Assembly (NCBI GenBank): GCA_934757275.1
Contig: CAKVLN010000002.1
Span: forward strand, 299,195-363,194
Reading direction: 5' to 3'
Source of the DNA: an uncultured Candidatus Melainabacteria bacterium
GTDB lineage: Bacteria; Cyanobacteriota; Vampirovibrionia; Gastranaerophilales; Gastranaerophilaceae
DNA: 64,000 nucleotides
Shown: piece after piece, positions 18,145 through 27,587 of the stretch
How positions within the stretch are numbered: position 1 is the first letter of the stretch
Layout: every line of letters starts with the position of its first letter
Notes under the pieces: generated by a model
Seen by the model: the letters and a program-made list of their open reading frames with translations, nothing else
The model's database searches: none
Told to the model about the DNA's origin: nothing
Made by a program: the position numbers and the translations under genes

Positions 18145-19260
18145 ATGAAAACTTTTACATTGGAACAAATTGCACAAATTACAGGCGGTATGCTTTCTAA
18201 AGCAAAAGATGTTGCTATTACTAACATAGCTCCTCCACTTTTGGCTGACGAAAACACATTAGCTCTTGCATTAGGTGAAGACGAAATTAACAACCTTGCA
18301 AACACAAAAGCACAAGCTGCACTTGTTCCATTGGGCGTTAATATAGACGGTTTCTCAACTATCGAAGTTGAAAGACCTAGACTTGCAATGATGAAATTAA
18401 TCACAATGTTTTATGAAGAACCACACGTTAACTCTGGTATCCACCCATCTGCAGTTGTTCACCCATCTGCAAAAATTGGTCAAAACGTTTCATTAGGTGC
18501 AAATGTTGTTGTTGGTGAAAATGCAACAATCGGTGACAACACTAAAATTTTGGCAAATGGTTACATCGGAAACGGCGCACAAATCGGTGCTGGTTGTTTC
18601 TTCCACCCTGCAGTTTGCATTGGTGATAGAGTTAAAGTTGGTGACAAAGTAATTTTACACCACGGAGTTTCTCTAGGTGCTGACGGTTTCAGCTTTGTTA
18701 CAGAAAACCCTAACAACATTGAACAAGCTCGTAAAGACGGCGAAATTAAAGAAAATGACGTTCAACAAGTTATTTTCAAAATTCCTTCAATCGGTTCTGT
18801 TGTTATTGGTAACAACGTAGAAATCGGCGCAAATACTGCAATCGACAGAGGTACAATCGAAAATACAATCGTTGGCGACAATACAAAAATTGATGACTTG
18901 GTTATGATTGGTCACAACTGCCGTATCGGTAAAGGTTGTATGATTGTTTCACAAGTTGGTATTGCTGGTAGCTGTGTAATCGGCGACAGAGTTGTAATCG
19001 CTGGTCAAGCAGGTTTGGCTGACCACATTTCAATCGGCGATGATACAATTATTGCAGCACAAGCTGGTGTTACAAAGAGTTTCCCAGCTAAATCAATCGT
19101 TGTAGGCGCTCCAGCAGTTCCTAGAAAAGAATTTATCAAGCAATTGAAGATTATGAAAGACGCTGGCGATTTGATTGCTAAATTCAAAAAATACGAACCA
19201 CTTCTAAAATCTTTTGAAGAAGGGGTAAACGAAGGGGCAAACGAAGGAGTTAATAAGTAG
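18145..19260 (+). CDS. lpxD: UDP-3-O-acylglucosamine N-acyltransferase LpxD
   Basis: 371 residues. Third step of lipid A synthesis. Residues ~1-95 are the LpxD uridine-binding domain, then a left-handed beta helix of hexapeptide repeats ([15 protein letters not shown] onward), with the catalytic His in MIGHNCRIG. The C-terminus ends in a degenerate tandem repeat ([13 protein letters not shown]), unusual for the family and coded by a short direct DNA repeat. Followed by a palindromic repeat and then lpxC. Confidence 0.96.
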   Translation: MKTFTLEQIAQITGGMLSKAKDVAITNIAPPLLADENTLALALGEDEINNLANTKAQAALVPLGVNIDGFSTIEVERPRLAMMKLITMFYEEPHVNSGIHPSAVVHPSAKIGQNVSLGANVVVGENATIGDNTKILANGYIGNGAQIGAGCFFHPAVCIGDRVKVGDKVILHHGVSLGADGFSFVTENPNNIEQARKDGEIKENDVQQVIFKIPSIGSVVIGNNVEIGANTAIDRGTIENTIVGDNTKIDDLVMIGHNCRIGKGCMIVSQVGIAGSCVIGDRVVIAGQAGLADHISIGDDTIIAAQAGVTKSFPAKSIVVGAPAVPRKEFIKQLKIMKDAGDLIAKFKKYEPLLKSFEEGVNEGANEGVNK

Positions 19261-19265
19261 TGATT

Positions 19266-19285
19266 GTTGGGCAGGAATGCCCAAC
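19266..19285. repeat. Palindromic intergenic repeat GTTGGGC-N6-GCCCAAC (copy 2)
   Basis: GTTGGGC AGGAAT GCCCAAC between lpxD and lpxC, inside an apparent operon, so it is unlikely to act as a full terminator there. Confidence 0.85.
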
Positions 19286-19325
19286 CTACTTTCTTCTAGA
19301 CTGATAAATAATTAACAGGTATATC

Positions 19326-20162
19326 ATGGGTACTATAAAAACTGAAATAAAAACATCTGGTAAATCATTAATGAAGAATCGTGAATGTGAGGTATTAATC
19401 AAGCCTTCACGAGGCGGAAATATCCGCATTTTTTCAAAAGGTGCTGATACTCCGTTCAATGTTTGTATAGAGAACTTGTATTCAACCGAACATTGCGTAA
19501 CGCTTTGCAGCAAAGAACATAGAACTCTTTTGGGCGATTACAAATATAAAGTTATGCTTTGCGAACACTTTATCGCTGCTTGCGCAATCTGCGGAATTGA
19601 TTCAATTGATGTTTATTTATCTGAAACAGAAATGCCAATTTTTGATGGCAGCTCTAAAGTTTGGGTAGAACTTTTCAAAAAAGCTGGCATTGAAGGCGTA
19701 AATAAAGACGCTTACACCGTTTCAGAACCAGTTTATTACCTTAATGGAAAAACTAGCCTAGTAATTTTGCCTGACAAAGAGCTTAGAATTACTTATGCAG
19801 TAAACTATGACCACCCAGATTTGAGAGGTCGCTGGGTTACAATGGATAACAAAAATTTAGAGGAAATCATTGAGGCTAGAACATTTGGTTTTTATAAAGA
19901 TTTGAAGAAATACCAAATGCTAGGCTTTGCCAAAGGTGTTACAATTGATAACACAGTTGGTTTGAAAGATGAAGGTTTTACAACAGAATTACGTTCTGAA
20001 AATGAACCAATTAAACACAAAATCTTAGATTTGATTGGCGATTTGTATTTAACAGGTGTTTCACCATTGAATTTAAAAGCCCAAATTCTTGTAAAAGAAG
20101 CTGGACACGCCGTTCATACAAAGGTTGCGCAAGTATTAAAAAATAAATTAGTAAAAATATAA
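19326..20162 (+). CDS. lpxC: UDP-3-O-acyl-N-acetylglucosamine deacetylase LpxC
   Basis: 278 residues, zinc-dependent committed step of lipid A synthesis. Zinc/catalytic motifs: CEHFIAA (the HxxxA His), EARTFGF, HKILDLIGDLYL (His and Asp) and the C-terminal AGHAVH. Slightly shorter than the E. coli enzyme (305). The SD is weak (ACAGG). Twelve bases upstream of fabZ, the arrangement also seen in Cyanobacteria (lpxC-fabZ). Confidence 0.96.
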   Translation: MGTIKTEIKTSGKSLMKNRECEVLIKPSRGGNIRIFSKGADTPFNVCIENLYSTEHCVTLCSKEHRTLLGDYKYKVMLCEHFIAACAICGIDSIDVYLSETEMPIFDGSSKVWVELFKKAGIEGVNKDAYTVSEPVYYLNGKTSLVILPDKELRITYAVNYDHPDLRGRWVTMDNKNLEEIIEARTFGFYKDLKKYQMLGFAKGVTIDNTVGLKDEGFTTELRSENEPIKHKILDLIGDLYLTGVSPLNLKAQILVKEAGHAVHTKVAQVLKNKLVKI

Positions 20163-20173
20163 GGAGAAATTAA

Positions 20174-20653
20174 ATGACAGAAGAATTAGGAGTAAAAATT
20201 GGTACTACAGAAGCTGGTGAAGACATTTTATCATTTGATGTAATGCAAATTATGGAAATGATTCCTCACAGATACCCATTTTTGCTAGTTGATAAAATTA
20301 CAGAATGTGTTCCTGGAAAATATGCAAAAGGTTATAAAAACTTGACTATGAACGAAGCCTTCTTCCAAGGTCACTTTCCAGGAAACCCTGTGATGCCAGG
20401 AGTATTGCAATTAGAAGCATTGGCACAATGCTCTGCACCAGTTTTGATGTGCTTACCACAATACAAAGGTAAATTGACATTGTACGCTGGTGTTGATAAT
20501 GTAAGATTCAAAAATATCGTTAGACCTGGTGATAGATTTGAAATGCATATCGAATTAATCAAGGCAAAAGGCCCTATCTGCAAGAGCCACGGTGTAGGTT
20601 ATGTAGATGGCAAAGTTTGTATCGAAGCTGATATGACCGTTGCATTGAAATAA
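20174..20653 (+). CDS. fabZ: 3-hydroxyacyl-ACP dehydratase FabZ
   Basis: 159 residues, single hotdog domain. Dehydrates 3-hydroxyacyl-ACP in fatty acid elongation. MIPHRYPFLLVDK and GHFPGNPVMPGVLQLEALAQ contain the catalytic His and Glu. Good AAGGAG SD. Last gene of the plus-strand run. Confidence 0.97.
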   Translation: MTEELGVKIGTTEAGEDILSFDVMQIMEMIPHRYPFLLVDKITECVPGKYAKGYKNLTMNEAFFQGHFPGNPVMPGVLQLEALAQCSAPVLMCLPQYKGKLTLYAGVDNVRFKNIVRPGDRFEMHIELIKAKGPICKSHGVGYVDGKVCIEADMTVALK

Positions 20654-20672
20654 GAGGTTGATTTTATTATTT

Positions 20673-20712
20673 AATAAGGGCAATGGCTACGCCATTGCCC
20701 TTATTATTATTT
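20673..20712. terminator. Bidirectional terminator between fabZ and the EF-hand gene
   Basis: 15-bp perfect stem (20673-20687 with 20691-20705, sequence AATAAGGGCAATGGC) around loop TAC. T-rich on the plus side (TATTATTTTTTATT); reverse reading also gives AT-rich flank. It sits between convergent genes. Confidence 0.92.
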
Positions 20713-22815
20713 TTTATTTTTTAGCTTATTTGCCTCTGTATCAACCCAGTTTGAGTAGTTTTGCTTGAAATTTTCGGCAAAGGTATCAAGTAGAGTTCTT
20801 GTGTTAAGTGTGCTTTCTGAATGATGACCAGAGCCTATGAAGCCAAGTGCTGCTCCTAATGCAACGACACCTCCAACGGCCCAGCCAACGGGTCCTGTTG
20901 CAACAGCAGCTACCTCTGCTACTGCACCAGCAAATGTTGTAGCACCTAATGTAACACCAGCTGCTGTTGCTCCAACATAACCAGCTCCAGCCATTGCGAC
21001 TGCACCTGTAGCAGCAGCACCGCCAGTACTAGTAGCTACACCGCCGAAGCTTTTACCATCAGAATCCATACCTACAACTGCTGCATTTACTGCTATTTGT
21101 TTTGCATTATTGAACATAGATTGAAATGCCGAGTTGTCAAATTTTATACCGTTTGCGCTGCACATTGCTTGAGCTTTTGTTAGCATTTGTGATTTCATTC
21201 TATCAACCATTTTTTCTGCGATTGATACATAATAATCTGCGCCGTGTTTTCTTGTTGTAATAGTTTTACCAGATGCATACAAGGTACTTAAATCAGTTCC
21301 AGTTGTTTCATCTGTTATTGCATTACCATTTTCATCTTTACCAGCTTGAGAGTAGTCTAAGTCAATTATGTCCATATCTTTGTTTGAAGTGTTCATTTCA
21401 TCGATTGCTTTTGCAATGTTTGTGTTGAAGGTTGTAATAAAATTATCTACCATTGTTTTTACGTCAATATGGGCTTTGCCCTTGCTAGACATACCTCTTG
21501 CGCCTCTACCTGTAATCATACCGTCAGAGTTCAATACATCTTGCGCAGTTTGGTTGTAAACGTTCTCAAACACTGTCGCAATCTTATCGAATGCTATACC
21601 TTGTTCCTTCAACATTGTTTCGATTTGAGATTTGATTTGTGATTTCATATTATCAGAAGTCAAAACGCTGTAGCCTTCGTCGTAAGCCTTGTCCCTAGAG
21701 CCACTCCAGCCTTTTCCTCTTTGATAAATTTCACCGCCATTAAAGTATCTCGAATCAATTTTTGAATAATCAATCAAGCCTGCATTAACTTTGTAAGCCT
21801 CACCTTTAATATTAGCAAAGTTCTTTTCAGCTGCAGCCGCTTGGTCAGCCTTGTCTTGAGCAATAATAGCGTCTTTTTTCTTAACAGTGCTTAAATTTGC
21901 AATTGCGGTTTCCATATCCTTTTTCAAGGTTTCACCATCAGAATAACCCTTCAAAGCAGAAGTAATTGCGTTTGTTGTTGCAATATTTTTACCACCCAAT
22001 TTAACTGTTACACCTTGATTTACGGCTTGAGTTAAGAAATCTTTTGCAAATTCTTTCAATGCGCTTAATTCACCACTATCAACCCAGCCCAAAGATGCAA
22101 CATTCGCTCTATAATCAGCTGCAACATCTGCCAATTTTTCTGCATCAGATTTGTTCATAAATTCTTCCAAATGAGCTTTCAACTCTTCTGCAGTGCATTT
22201 TGGGTTAGCCTTCATGTACTTTGTAGCCTCATTATCTAGTGCCTTAGCAATTTTAGATTGTGCAGTATCAGAAATTGTTTCACCGGCTCTTGTTTCAGTC
22301 GCTGTTTTAATATCAGCCAAAACTTCTTCTAAAACATTTGATTTAATTGTGCTTGGGTCGTTCTTCAAAACATCAGCTTTAATTTGAGCGTACTTTGTAG
22401 GGAGTTGAGCAGTAAATTCTTCTGCCATCTTTGAAATGTCGCCTTGATATGATTCTGCAAACTCTGTAATATAGTTAGTCAATTCCAAAGTTATTTGAGC
22501 GATGTATTGGGATTTTGAGCCGATAAAATCTCTTGTAATTTCTTTGCTCTTTGCATTTACTGCTTCTTGCATTTTATATTTTTGTTCGTAAATAGCCATT
22601 TCGTCTTCGTCGATTGTTTCATCGCCGTTTGTATTGATTTTTGCGATATCAATTTTGTCTAGCTTTTCTTCCTTCAACGCAGTATTAAATTCGTCCTTTG
22701 AAATCTCGCCATTTCCATCGGCATCATATTTTTCTACCAAATACTTGTAGTCAATTTTTGTTCCGTTTGATGTTGTTAAACTACCAAATTGATTAATTCC
22801 TGAAAATCCGCTCAT
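20707..22815 (-). CDS. Large EF-hand protein with Gly/Ala-rich C-terminal membrane segment, sigma-28-type promoter
   Basis: 702 residues, not recognised as a whole. Two canonical 12-residue EF-hand loops lie at the N-terminus: 31-42 (DADGNGEISKDE) and 61-72 (NTNGDETIDEDE). The middle (75-590) is long, helical, Ala/Lys/Asp-rich and without Cys clusters. Residues ~600-665 form a Gly/Ala/Val-rich hydrophobic stretch (AVAMAGAGYVGATAAGVTLG, then GPVGWAVGGVVALGAALGF) like membrane-inserting hairpins of toxins or effectors. No signal peptide is visible. The sigma-28-type promoter at 22858-22884 ties expression to the flagellar regulon. Export by a flagellar/type III-like route is speculation. Confidence 0.88.
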   Translation of the reverse strand: MSGFSGINQFGSLTTSNGTKIDYKYLVEKYDADGNGEISKDEFNTALKEEKLDKIDIAKINTNGDETIDEDEMAIYEQKYKMQEAVNAKSKEITRDFIGSKSQYIAQITLELTNYITEFAESYQGDISKMAEEFTAQLPTKYAQIKADVLKNDPSTIKSNVLEEVLADIKTATETRAGETISDTAQSKIAKALDNEATKYMKANPKCTAEELKAHLEEFMNKSDAEKLADVAADYRANVASLGWVDSGELSALKEFAKDFLTQAVNQGVTVKLGGKNIATTNAITSALKGYSDGETLKKDMETAIANLSTVKKKDAIIAQDKADQAAAAEKNFANIKGEAYKVNAGLIDYSKIDSRYFNGGEIYQRGKGWSGSRDKAYDEGYSVLTSDNMKSQIKSQIETMLKEQGIAFDKIATVFENVYNQTAQDVLNSDGMITGRGARGMSSKGKAHIDVKTMVDNFITTFNTNIAKAIDEMNTSNKDMDIIDLDYSQAGKDENGNAITDETTGTDLSTLYASGKTITTRKHGADYYVSIAEKMVDRMKSQMLTKAQAMCSANGIKFDNSAFQSMFNNAKQIAVNAAVVGMDSDGKSFGGVATSTGGAAATGAVAMAGAGYVGATAAGVTLGATTFAGAVAEVAAVATGPVGWAVGGVVALGAALGFIGSGHHSESTLNTRTLLDTFAENFKQNYSNWVDTEANKLKNKK

Positions 22816-22857
22816 AGATTTACTCCTTTTTATCTTTTATTTTTCCCTATGACATAT

Positions 22858-22884
22858 ATATCGGCATTTTTTTGAAAAACTTTA
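22858..22884 (-). promoter_or_regulatory. Sigma-28 (FliA)-type promoter of the EF-hand gene
   Basis: Minus strand TAAAGTTT (22884-22877), 11-base spacer, GCCGATAT (22865-22858). Start codon ~43 bases downstream. Together with the element at 3174-3200 the two share about 60 bp including upstream TTGTAACAATTTGCC. Confidence 0.88.
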
Positions 22885-22893
22885 ATGTTTTTA

Positions 22894-23010
<117 letters not shown>

Positions 23011-23672
23011 GAGTTTCTTAACAATTGAAGATATATTAAAAATATTATTACGATTTCTTAACAATTCGTTGATTTTAATAATACCCTCTCCCGTTTCCGT
23101 AACGTTCGGCGAAGCCTCACGAACGGAAACGACCTCTTCCCTAGAGAGGTTGGCGTAAATTCTGTAAAAAGAAATTATAACTATGGATTACTTCGTCGCT
23201 CACGCTCCTCGTAATGACTGGGCGTAAAAACGCATAGCTGAGCGTCATTGCTAGGTTTGTAAAAGTCGTGACAATCCATTTTAACCCTACGGGCAGATAC
23301 CCTTCCCTGCCTTCCCTAACGAGGGAAGGAGCCCCACCTCCCTAGTTAGGGAGGTCGCAGTCGTGCTTGAGCTTTGCGAAAGCTACGAATGCGGGTGGGT
23401 ATTGATTTAATGAAAATAGTTAATAATCAGCTGGATTCTTCACCCTAATCGGGTTCAGAATTGTATATGTTACGTAATTCGGTGACAAAATACGCTAAGC
23501 AAGCAACTTTTGGGTCATTCTAAGTGCGATTAGCACGAAGAATCCAGCCTTTTATTAACTATATCCATTTGGTCTAAAACGGTGGGAACGCACTCCACGT
23601 TCTTTATTATTTATCAACGTTTTTAGTCGCTTTTCCCACCCTACGCCTATATCCATTCAATCAAAAGTTTTT
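23011..23672. repeat. Gene-free cluster of dispersed repeat modules
   Basis: No coding region is supported. 23082-23170 has the CCCTCTCCCGTTTCCGTAACG...ACGGAAACGACCTC module (inverted repeat CGTTTCCGT/ACGGAAACG). 23185-23260 has the ACTTCGTCGCTCACGCTCCTC...GCGTCATTGC module. 23335-23401 has the CTCCCTAGTTAGGGAGGT...GCGGGTGGG module. 23511-23643 has the GCGATTAGCACGAAGAATCC...GGTGGGAACGC module in reverse orientation. All have partners elsewhere in the window. Confidence 0.8.
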
Positions 23673-23697
23673 GTTGGGCAGGTATGCCCAACCGACA
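23673..23697. repeat. Palindromic intergenic repeat GTTGGGC-N6-GCCCAAC (copy 3)
   Basis: GTTGGGC AGGTAT GCCCAAC CGACA, immediately before the ispF terminator. Confidence 0.85.
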
Positions 23698-23710
23698 TTT
23701 TAAAGAACAA

Positions 23711-23744
23711 AAAAAAATACGTTCAAAATTGAACGTATTTTTTT
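23711..23744. terminator. Bidirectional terminator downstream of ispF
   Basis: AAATACGTTCAA/TTGAACGTATTT, a 12-bp perfect stem with A-tract before and T-tract after. Serves ispF on the minus strand. Confidence 0.9.
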
Positions 23745-23764
23745 GATTGCAATCTATAAAATTT

Positions 23765-24259
23765 CTATCTATCTATTTTTTCCAGGATTACAACGGCTTG
23801 CGCTTCAATCGCCAAACCTTCACCAACCGCATCTAAGCACTCTTTAGTTTTAGCTTTAATTGAAATATCAGTATCATCTAAGCCCAAAACTTTTGCCAAA
23901 AGCGTCTTCATTTTTGGAATATAAGGCATCATCTTTGGTTTTTGAGCAATAATATTTGTATCAATATTATTTATCCAATAACCTTGAAATTGAACTTTTT
24001 CATAAACCTTTTTCAACAACTCAATACTGTCTGCATCTTTGAATCTATCATCAGTATCAGGGAATAAAGTTCCAATATCGTCCATTGCCAACGCTCCCAA
24101 AAGTGCGTCAATAATTGCATGCACCAAAACATCAGCATCTGAATGTCCTAAAAGACCTTTTTCAAAGGGTATTTTGATACCACCAATCACCAATTCACGA
24201 TTTTCTACCAATTTGTGGATATCGTAACCGATACCAATCCTAAATTTTTGTTCAGTCAT
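23765..24259 (-). CDS. ispF: 2-C-methyl-D-erythritol 2,4-cyclodiphosphate synthase
   Basis: 164 residues, MEP isoprenoid pathway. Metal ligands Asp and His in GIGYDIHKL, and His in GHSDADVLVHAI. Conserved DIGTLFPDTD and KAKTKECLDAVGEGLAIEA. SD GAGGGTG. An ATATATACA-N3-TGTATATAT palindrome lies just upstream (24272-24295), overlapping the likely transcription start. Confidence 0.97.
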   Translation of the reverse strand: MTEQKFRIGIGYDIHKLVENRELVIGGIKIPFEKGLLGHSDADVLVHAIIDALLGALAMDDIGTLFPDTDDRFKDADSIELLKKVYEKVQFQGYWINNIDTNIIAQKPKMMPYIPKMKTLLAKVLGLDDTDISIKAKTKECLDAVGEGLAIEAQAVVILEKIDR

Positions 24260-24271
24260 TTTAACACCCTC

Positions 24272-24295
24272 TCATATATACATCCTGTATATATT
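24272..24295 (-). promoter_or_regulatory. Palindrome upstream of ispF, possible operator
   Basis: ATATATACA-TCC-TGTATATAT, a 9-bp inverted repeat between a -10-like TATTATAAAT and the ispF SD on the minus strand. Operator or 5' UTR hairpin; untested. Confidence 0.4.
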
Positions 24296-24376
24296 TATAA
24301 TACCACATGTTGTACATTAATAACGCCATTTTGGCAATAATAAAAATATTGTAACAAAACTATATATTTGTATTCT

Positions 24377-25249
24377 CTATGTCCTATTACGCTTTGCTTT
24401 TATAATTTCCTTGCGCTCAAGTTTTGAATACAACTGCGAATTAATTTCACCACCCACCAAAATCAAAATAGAAGTATAATATAACCAAACCATCAACACT
24501 GCAAAACCACCAATTGTACCGTACACAAAGTTATAGGTATGCAAATTATTAATATAAATTGAAAAGCCCCACGAACCCAGCAACCAAGAAACACAGAAAA
24601 ACAACGTTCCTGGAAGTGCGCTCGTTCTTCTCAATTTTTCTTGTCCACCCAAATCTGGCAAAATATAATAATGCAAATAAGCCATTATATAAAGAGCTAC
24701 AAATGCAATAGGCCAACGCAAAACAAGCATTAAATTACCAGAAGAAACCGTTAAGCCAAGATACGCTATCAAAAACTTAATAATAACCTTACCAAAGATA
24801 ATCAAGTTAATGCTCAAAAATAACACAAGAGCATTAACAAAAACCATTATCAAGGAAAGCAACCTTGTATAAACAAACGAGCGAGTTTCCTCCACCTTAT
24901 ACGCTCTATTCAAGCCTTTTAGCACAATTGCAAGTGCATTAGTTGAAAGCATTACAGTAATACAAAAACCGAGAGTTGCAACCAAGCCACCCTTAGTAAA
25001 GAACCAAACCTCGTTCAAAACCGTTTGAATAAGATTAATTACGTCCCCTGGCATTACTTGTTGCAAAAACTGAATCAGCGGATCCATAAATGAATGCTTA
25101 CCAAGCCAACCAAAAAGAGCGGTCAAAAACAACATAAATGGAAAAATACCAATTACGAGCATAAAGCCCATTTCTGCAGCCATGCCAAAAAAGTCGTTTT
25201 CAATTACAGACTTAATTATATTTCGTAGTGTTTTAAATTGAAATCTCAC
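24377..25249 (-). CDS. YihY/BrkB-family inner membrane protein
   Basis: 290 residues, six predicted helices. Matches the YihY/virulence factor BrkB family: AAEMGFMLVIGIFPFMLFLTALFG near the start, GLNRAYKVEETRSF in the middle, and VYGTIGGFAVLMVWLYYTSILILVGGEIN at the end. The family was once called ribonuclease BN in error; molecular role is still unclear. Start overlaps the nrnA stop by four bases (ATGA-type), so the two are coupled. Confidence 0.92.
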   Translation of the reverse strand: MRFQFKTLRNIIKSVIENDFFGMAAEMGFMLVIGIFPFMLFLTALFGWLGKHSFMDPLIQFLQQVMPGDVINLIQTVLNEVWFFTKGGLVATLGFCITVMLSTNALAIVLKGLNRAYKVEETRSFVYTRLLSLIMVFVNALVLFLSINLIIFGKVIIKFLIAYLGLTVSSGNLMLVLRWPIAFVALYIMAYLHYYILPDLGGQEKLRRTSALPGTLFFCVSWLLGSWGFSIYINNLHTYNFVYGTIGGFAVLMVWLYYTSILILVGGEINSQLYSKLERKEIIKAKRNRT

Positions 25250-26193
25250 AGTTTAATTTCTCTCAACAATAACTCAATACTATCTTTTAAATTAGCTTTT
25301 ATTGTACAACCAGCAGCAAAAGTATGTCCACCACCGCCAAAAGCCATACAAACTTGCGCTACATCAGCCTTCTTGCTACGCATAGAAACCTTTGTTAATT
25401 TTGTGTCCACCTCTTTTACGACAAAAGAAACTTCTGTTGTATCAATTGCTCGCAGAGTTTCTGCTATTCCATCAGTGAAATCATCACCAGCAGAGAATTT
25501 TTCTAAATCTTTTTTATAAACAGTTGTATAAGCAATTTTGTTTTCCTCCAAGAAAACCGCCTTATTAACGCAATAATTTTGGAACATTACAAAATTCTTT
25601 GTCTTTGTTTCGTAGCATTTTTTGTAAATATAATTTGGACTAGCGCCTGCTTCTACCAAATCTGCAGCAGCTCTAAAGGTGTTAGCAGATGTATTTTCAA
25701 ACCTGAAATTCCCAGTATCCGTCATAATCGCAGTATACAAACAAATCGCTGCATCTTCTGTTAGCTCCCAGTTATTTGTCTTGAAATAATTGAACAAAAC
25801 TTCGCCACAAGAGCTAGCATCAGGTTCAATAATCTGATAATCGCCAAATTTTGGATTAGTCTTGTGATGGTCAATATTCACAGTGCATTTTGCTTTATCA
25901 AAAAGAATTTTTGAATCCATCACCCTATCAATTGCTGCGACATCAAGAGTTATAACCAAGTCGTACACCAAAGATTTGTCATAATAACGTTCTGCCAAGT
26001 TTACGTTTGGTAAAAATTTGTAGTTATATGGAAGGTTAGACACGATATTCATATCTGCCTTAATCTTAAAGCGTTTATAAATCATGCTATACATCGCACA
26101 CATAGAGCCTAAAGTGTCGCCATCAGGGTTCATGTGAGATAAAAGCAATATCTTTTTTGAAGATTTTATAATTTCGTCTAAATTACAACTCAT
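25246..26193 (-). CDS. nrnA: DHH-family phosphoesterase, NrnA-like nanoRNase/pAp phosphatase
   Basis: 315 residues. DHH-DHHA1 enzyme that degrades short oligonucleotides and/or 3'-phosphoadenosine 5'-phosphate. Motif I SHMNPDGDTLGS, motif II LDVAAIDR, motif III DHHKTNP, motif IV TDTGNFRF, and the DHHA1 glycine loop GGGGHTFAAG are all intact. c-di-AMP phosphodiesterase activity is known for some relatives and cannot be excluded. Confidence 0.93.
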   Translation of the reverse strand: MSCNLDEIIKSSKKILLLSHMNPDGDTLGSMCAMYSMIYKRFKIKADMNIVSNLPYNYKFLPNVNLAERYYDKSLVYDLVITLDVAAIDRVMDSKILFDKAKCTVNIDHHKTNPKFGDYQIIEPDASSCGEVLFNYFKTNNWELTEDAAICLYTAIMTDTGNFRFENTSANTFRAAADLVEAGASPNYIYKKCYETKTKNFVMFQNYCVNKAVFLEENKIAYTTVYKKDLEKFSAGDDFTDGIAETLRAIDTTEVSFVVKEVDTKLTKVSMRSKKADVAQVCMAFGGGGHTFAAGCTIKANLKDSIELLLREIKL

Positions 26194-26316
26194 AGATTAA
26201 TAATAGCATAAATATAGAAGTTTGTTCTCTATTGTTAAACTTTTTCAAACTAATATCATTTTATAAGATTTTATGATACGATTAGGTTGTAAAAATAGTT
26301 TTGTAGCGTCAACAAC

Positions 26317-26643
26317 ATGAAAAAAGTTTTGTATACAGATTTTGAAGGGGTAGATAACGTCATCAGTTCGATGATGGAGAATCCTGCGATGAAAAAGGCG
26401 ATTACAAGGACAAATTTATACAACTTTTGGGATAAAATTTTACCGCAGAAATTTAAAACAAAATCTCGCCCCTTTTCTATGCTCCCAGGAGGAATTATGG
26501 TCATAGCTTGTGAAAATCCTGTTGTCGCACAAGAGCTTTCTTTATACAAAATTATTCTACTCAAAAAATTTGAACCTTACCTTAAAACGCTCAAAATGCG
26601 TGTCACAGATTTTAAATTCGATCCGAAGAAGTGGGAAATGTAG
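26317..26643 (+). CDS. DUF721/DciA-like protein
   Basis: 108 residues. Matches the DUF721 pattern: a Trp in NFWDKILP, then SRPFSMLPGGIMVIACENPVVAQELSLYKIILLKKFEPYL, then VTDFKFDP. DciA-type members load the replicative helicase in bacteria lacking DnaC. Stand-alone here; its 3' end overlaps the convergent zincin gene by 32 bases. Confidence 0.8.
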   Translation: MKKVLYTDFEGVDNVISSMMENPAMKKAITRTNLYNFWDKILPQKFKTKSRPFSMLPGGIMVIACENPVVAQELSLYKIILLKKFEPYLKTLKMRVTDFKFDPKKWEM

Positions 26644-27439
26644 CTTTTCTTAATATTTTTTGAAACTCTTTTGGAGTGCTTTTTAATAATTCTATTGGAT
26701 TTTTAATTAATTCAACACCCTTTAATGAATCACAAATAAATTTTGTAAAGGCTTCACTAAAGACTTCTAAATATTGATTATTAGGGAGTGTCGCATATTC
26801 TCCTAACTCGTTATATATAATTTCGTTTTCTTGCATAGTCATTTTTTTGTTTTGTAATTCTTTTATCATTTCAAAACCAGACTTGTTTAAAGATTTACGA
26901 GGATATTTTTCATTTAAATATTCACAACTGCCACCATAGCCAAATTTATTATAAATTCTATCAATATGAATACTATGCAACCACTCATGAATAAATGGGG
27001 ACAAAAAATGCGATGAGCTTGTACGTTTATTTTTATATTGATAATCTGTGATATCATCAATCTCGTTTAAATTCTTAAAATTTTGAAAGAATACAGAACG
27101 ACCAAAAAATGGATAGTCATTTTTTAAAACTTCTTTTGTATCAGGTATGCAAAAATTTAATGCAGAATTTTTGTCTACTAAATCTTTTCTCTCAAACACT
27201 GTAATACAAGGAGGTAATACGAATTTCAAACCAATAAGTTTTCCCAGTTTTTCAAAAATATCAGCACAAAATTTATTTGCTAGTGCAGCAGATTTATTTT
27301 GTATAAAAGAAGCTTCTATACCATACCTATCAGCAAAGTTATTTTCGACTATTTGCGAGTTTATTAACCTTTCGTGTATCCTAATTTTTATATTTAACCC
27401 TGAGCCAAAAGTAAAGTTATTATTATTTGTTACATTCAT
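26612..27439 (-). CDS. Predicted zinc metallopeptidase (HExxH zincin) with N-terminal FTFG signature
   Basis: 275 residues. His151-Glu152-Trp-Leu-His155 in SPFIHEWLHSIHID is a zincin HExxH motif. The downstream ELGEYATLPNNQYLEVFSEAF matches the pattern in which the third ligand is a Glu (E225, alternatively E229) after a G-x-YA turn. No signal peptide and no membrane helix. The N-terminus MNVTNNNNFTFGSG carries the F-x-G signature seen in other orphan proteins here. Substrate unknown; an effector-like or housekeeping peptidase are both possible. Neighbours are unrelated accessory genes. Confidence 0.78.
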   Translation of the reverse strand: MNVTNNNNFTFGSGLNIKIRIHERLINSQIVENNFADRYGIEASFIQNKSAALANKFCADIFEKLGKLIGLKFVLPPCITVFERKDLVDKNSALNFCIPDTKEVLKNDYPFFGRSVFFQNFKNLNEIDDITDYQYKNKRTSSSHFLSPFIHEWLHSIHIDRIYNKFGYGGSCEYLNEKYPRKSLNKSGFEMIKELQNKKMTMQENEIIYNELGEYATLPNNQYLEVFSEAFTKFICDSLKGVELIKNPIELLKSTPKEFQKILRKATFPTSSDRI

Positions 27440-27587
27440 ACTATTTTTAAATAGTTAAAACATAAAAATAATTCAATTTGTTGTAAAGTATTGTAACAAA
27501 ATATTAGCCACATGGATAATATAGCTATTGACTAACCGATATATTAGTAATACATTCAAAGAATAGGGATTAGACAAAGGTTATAAA

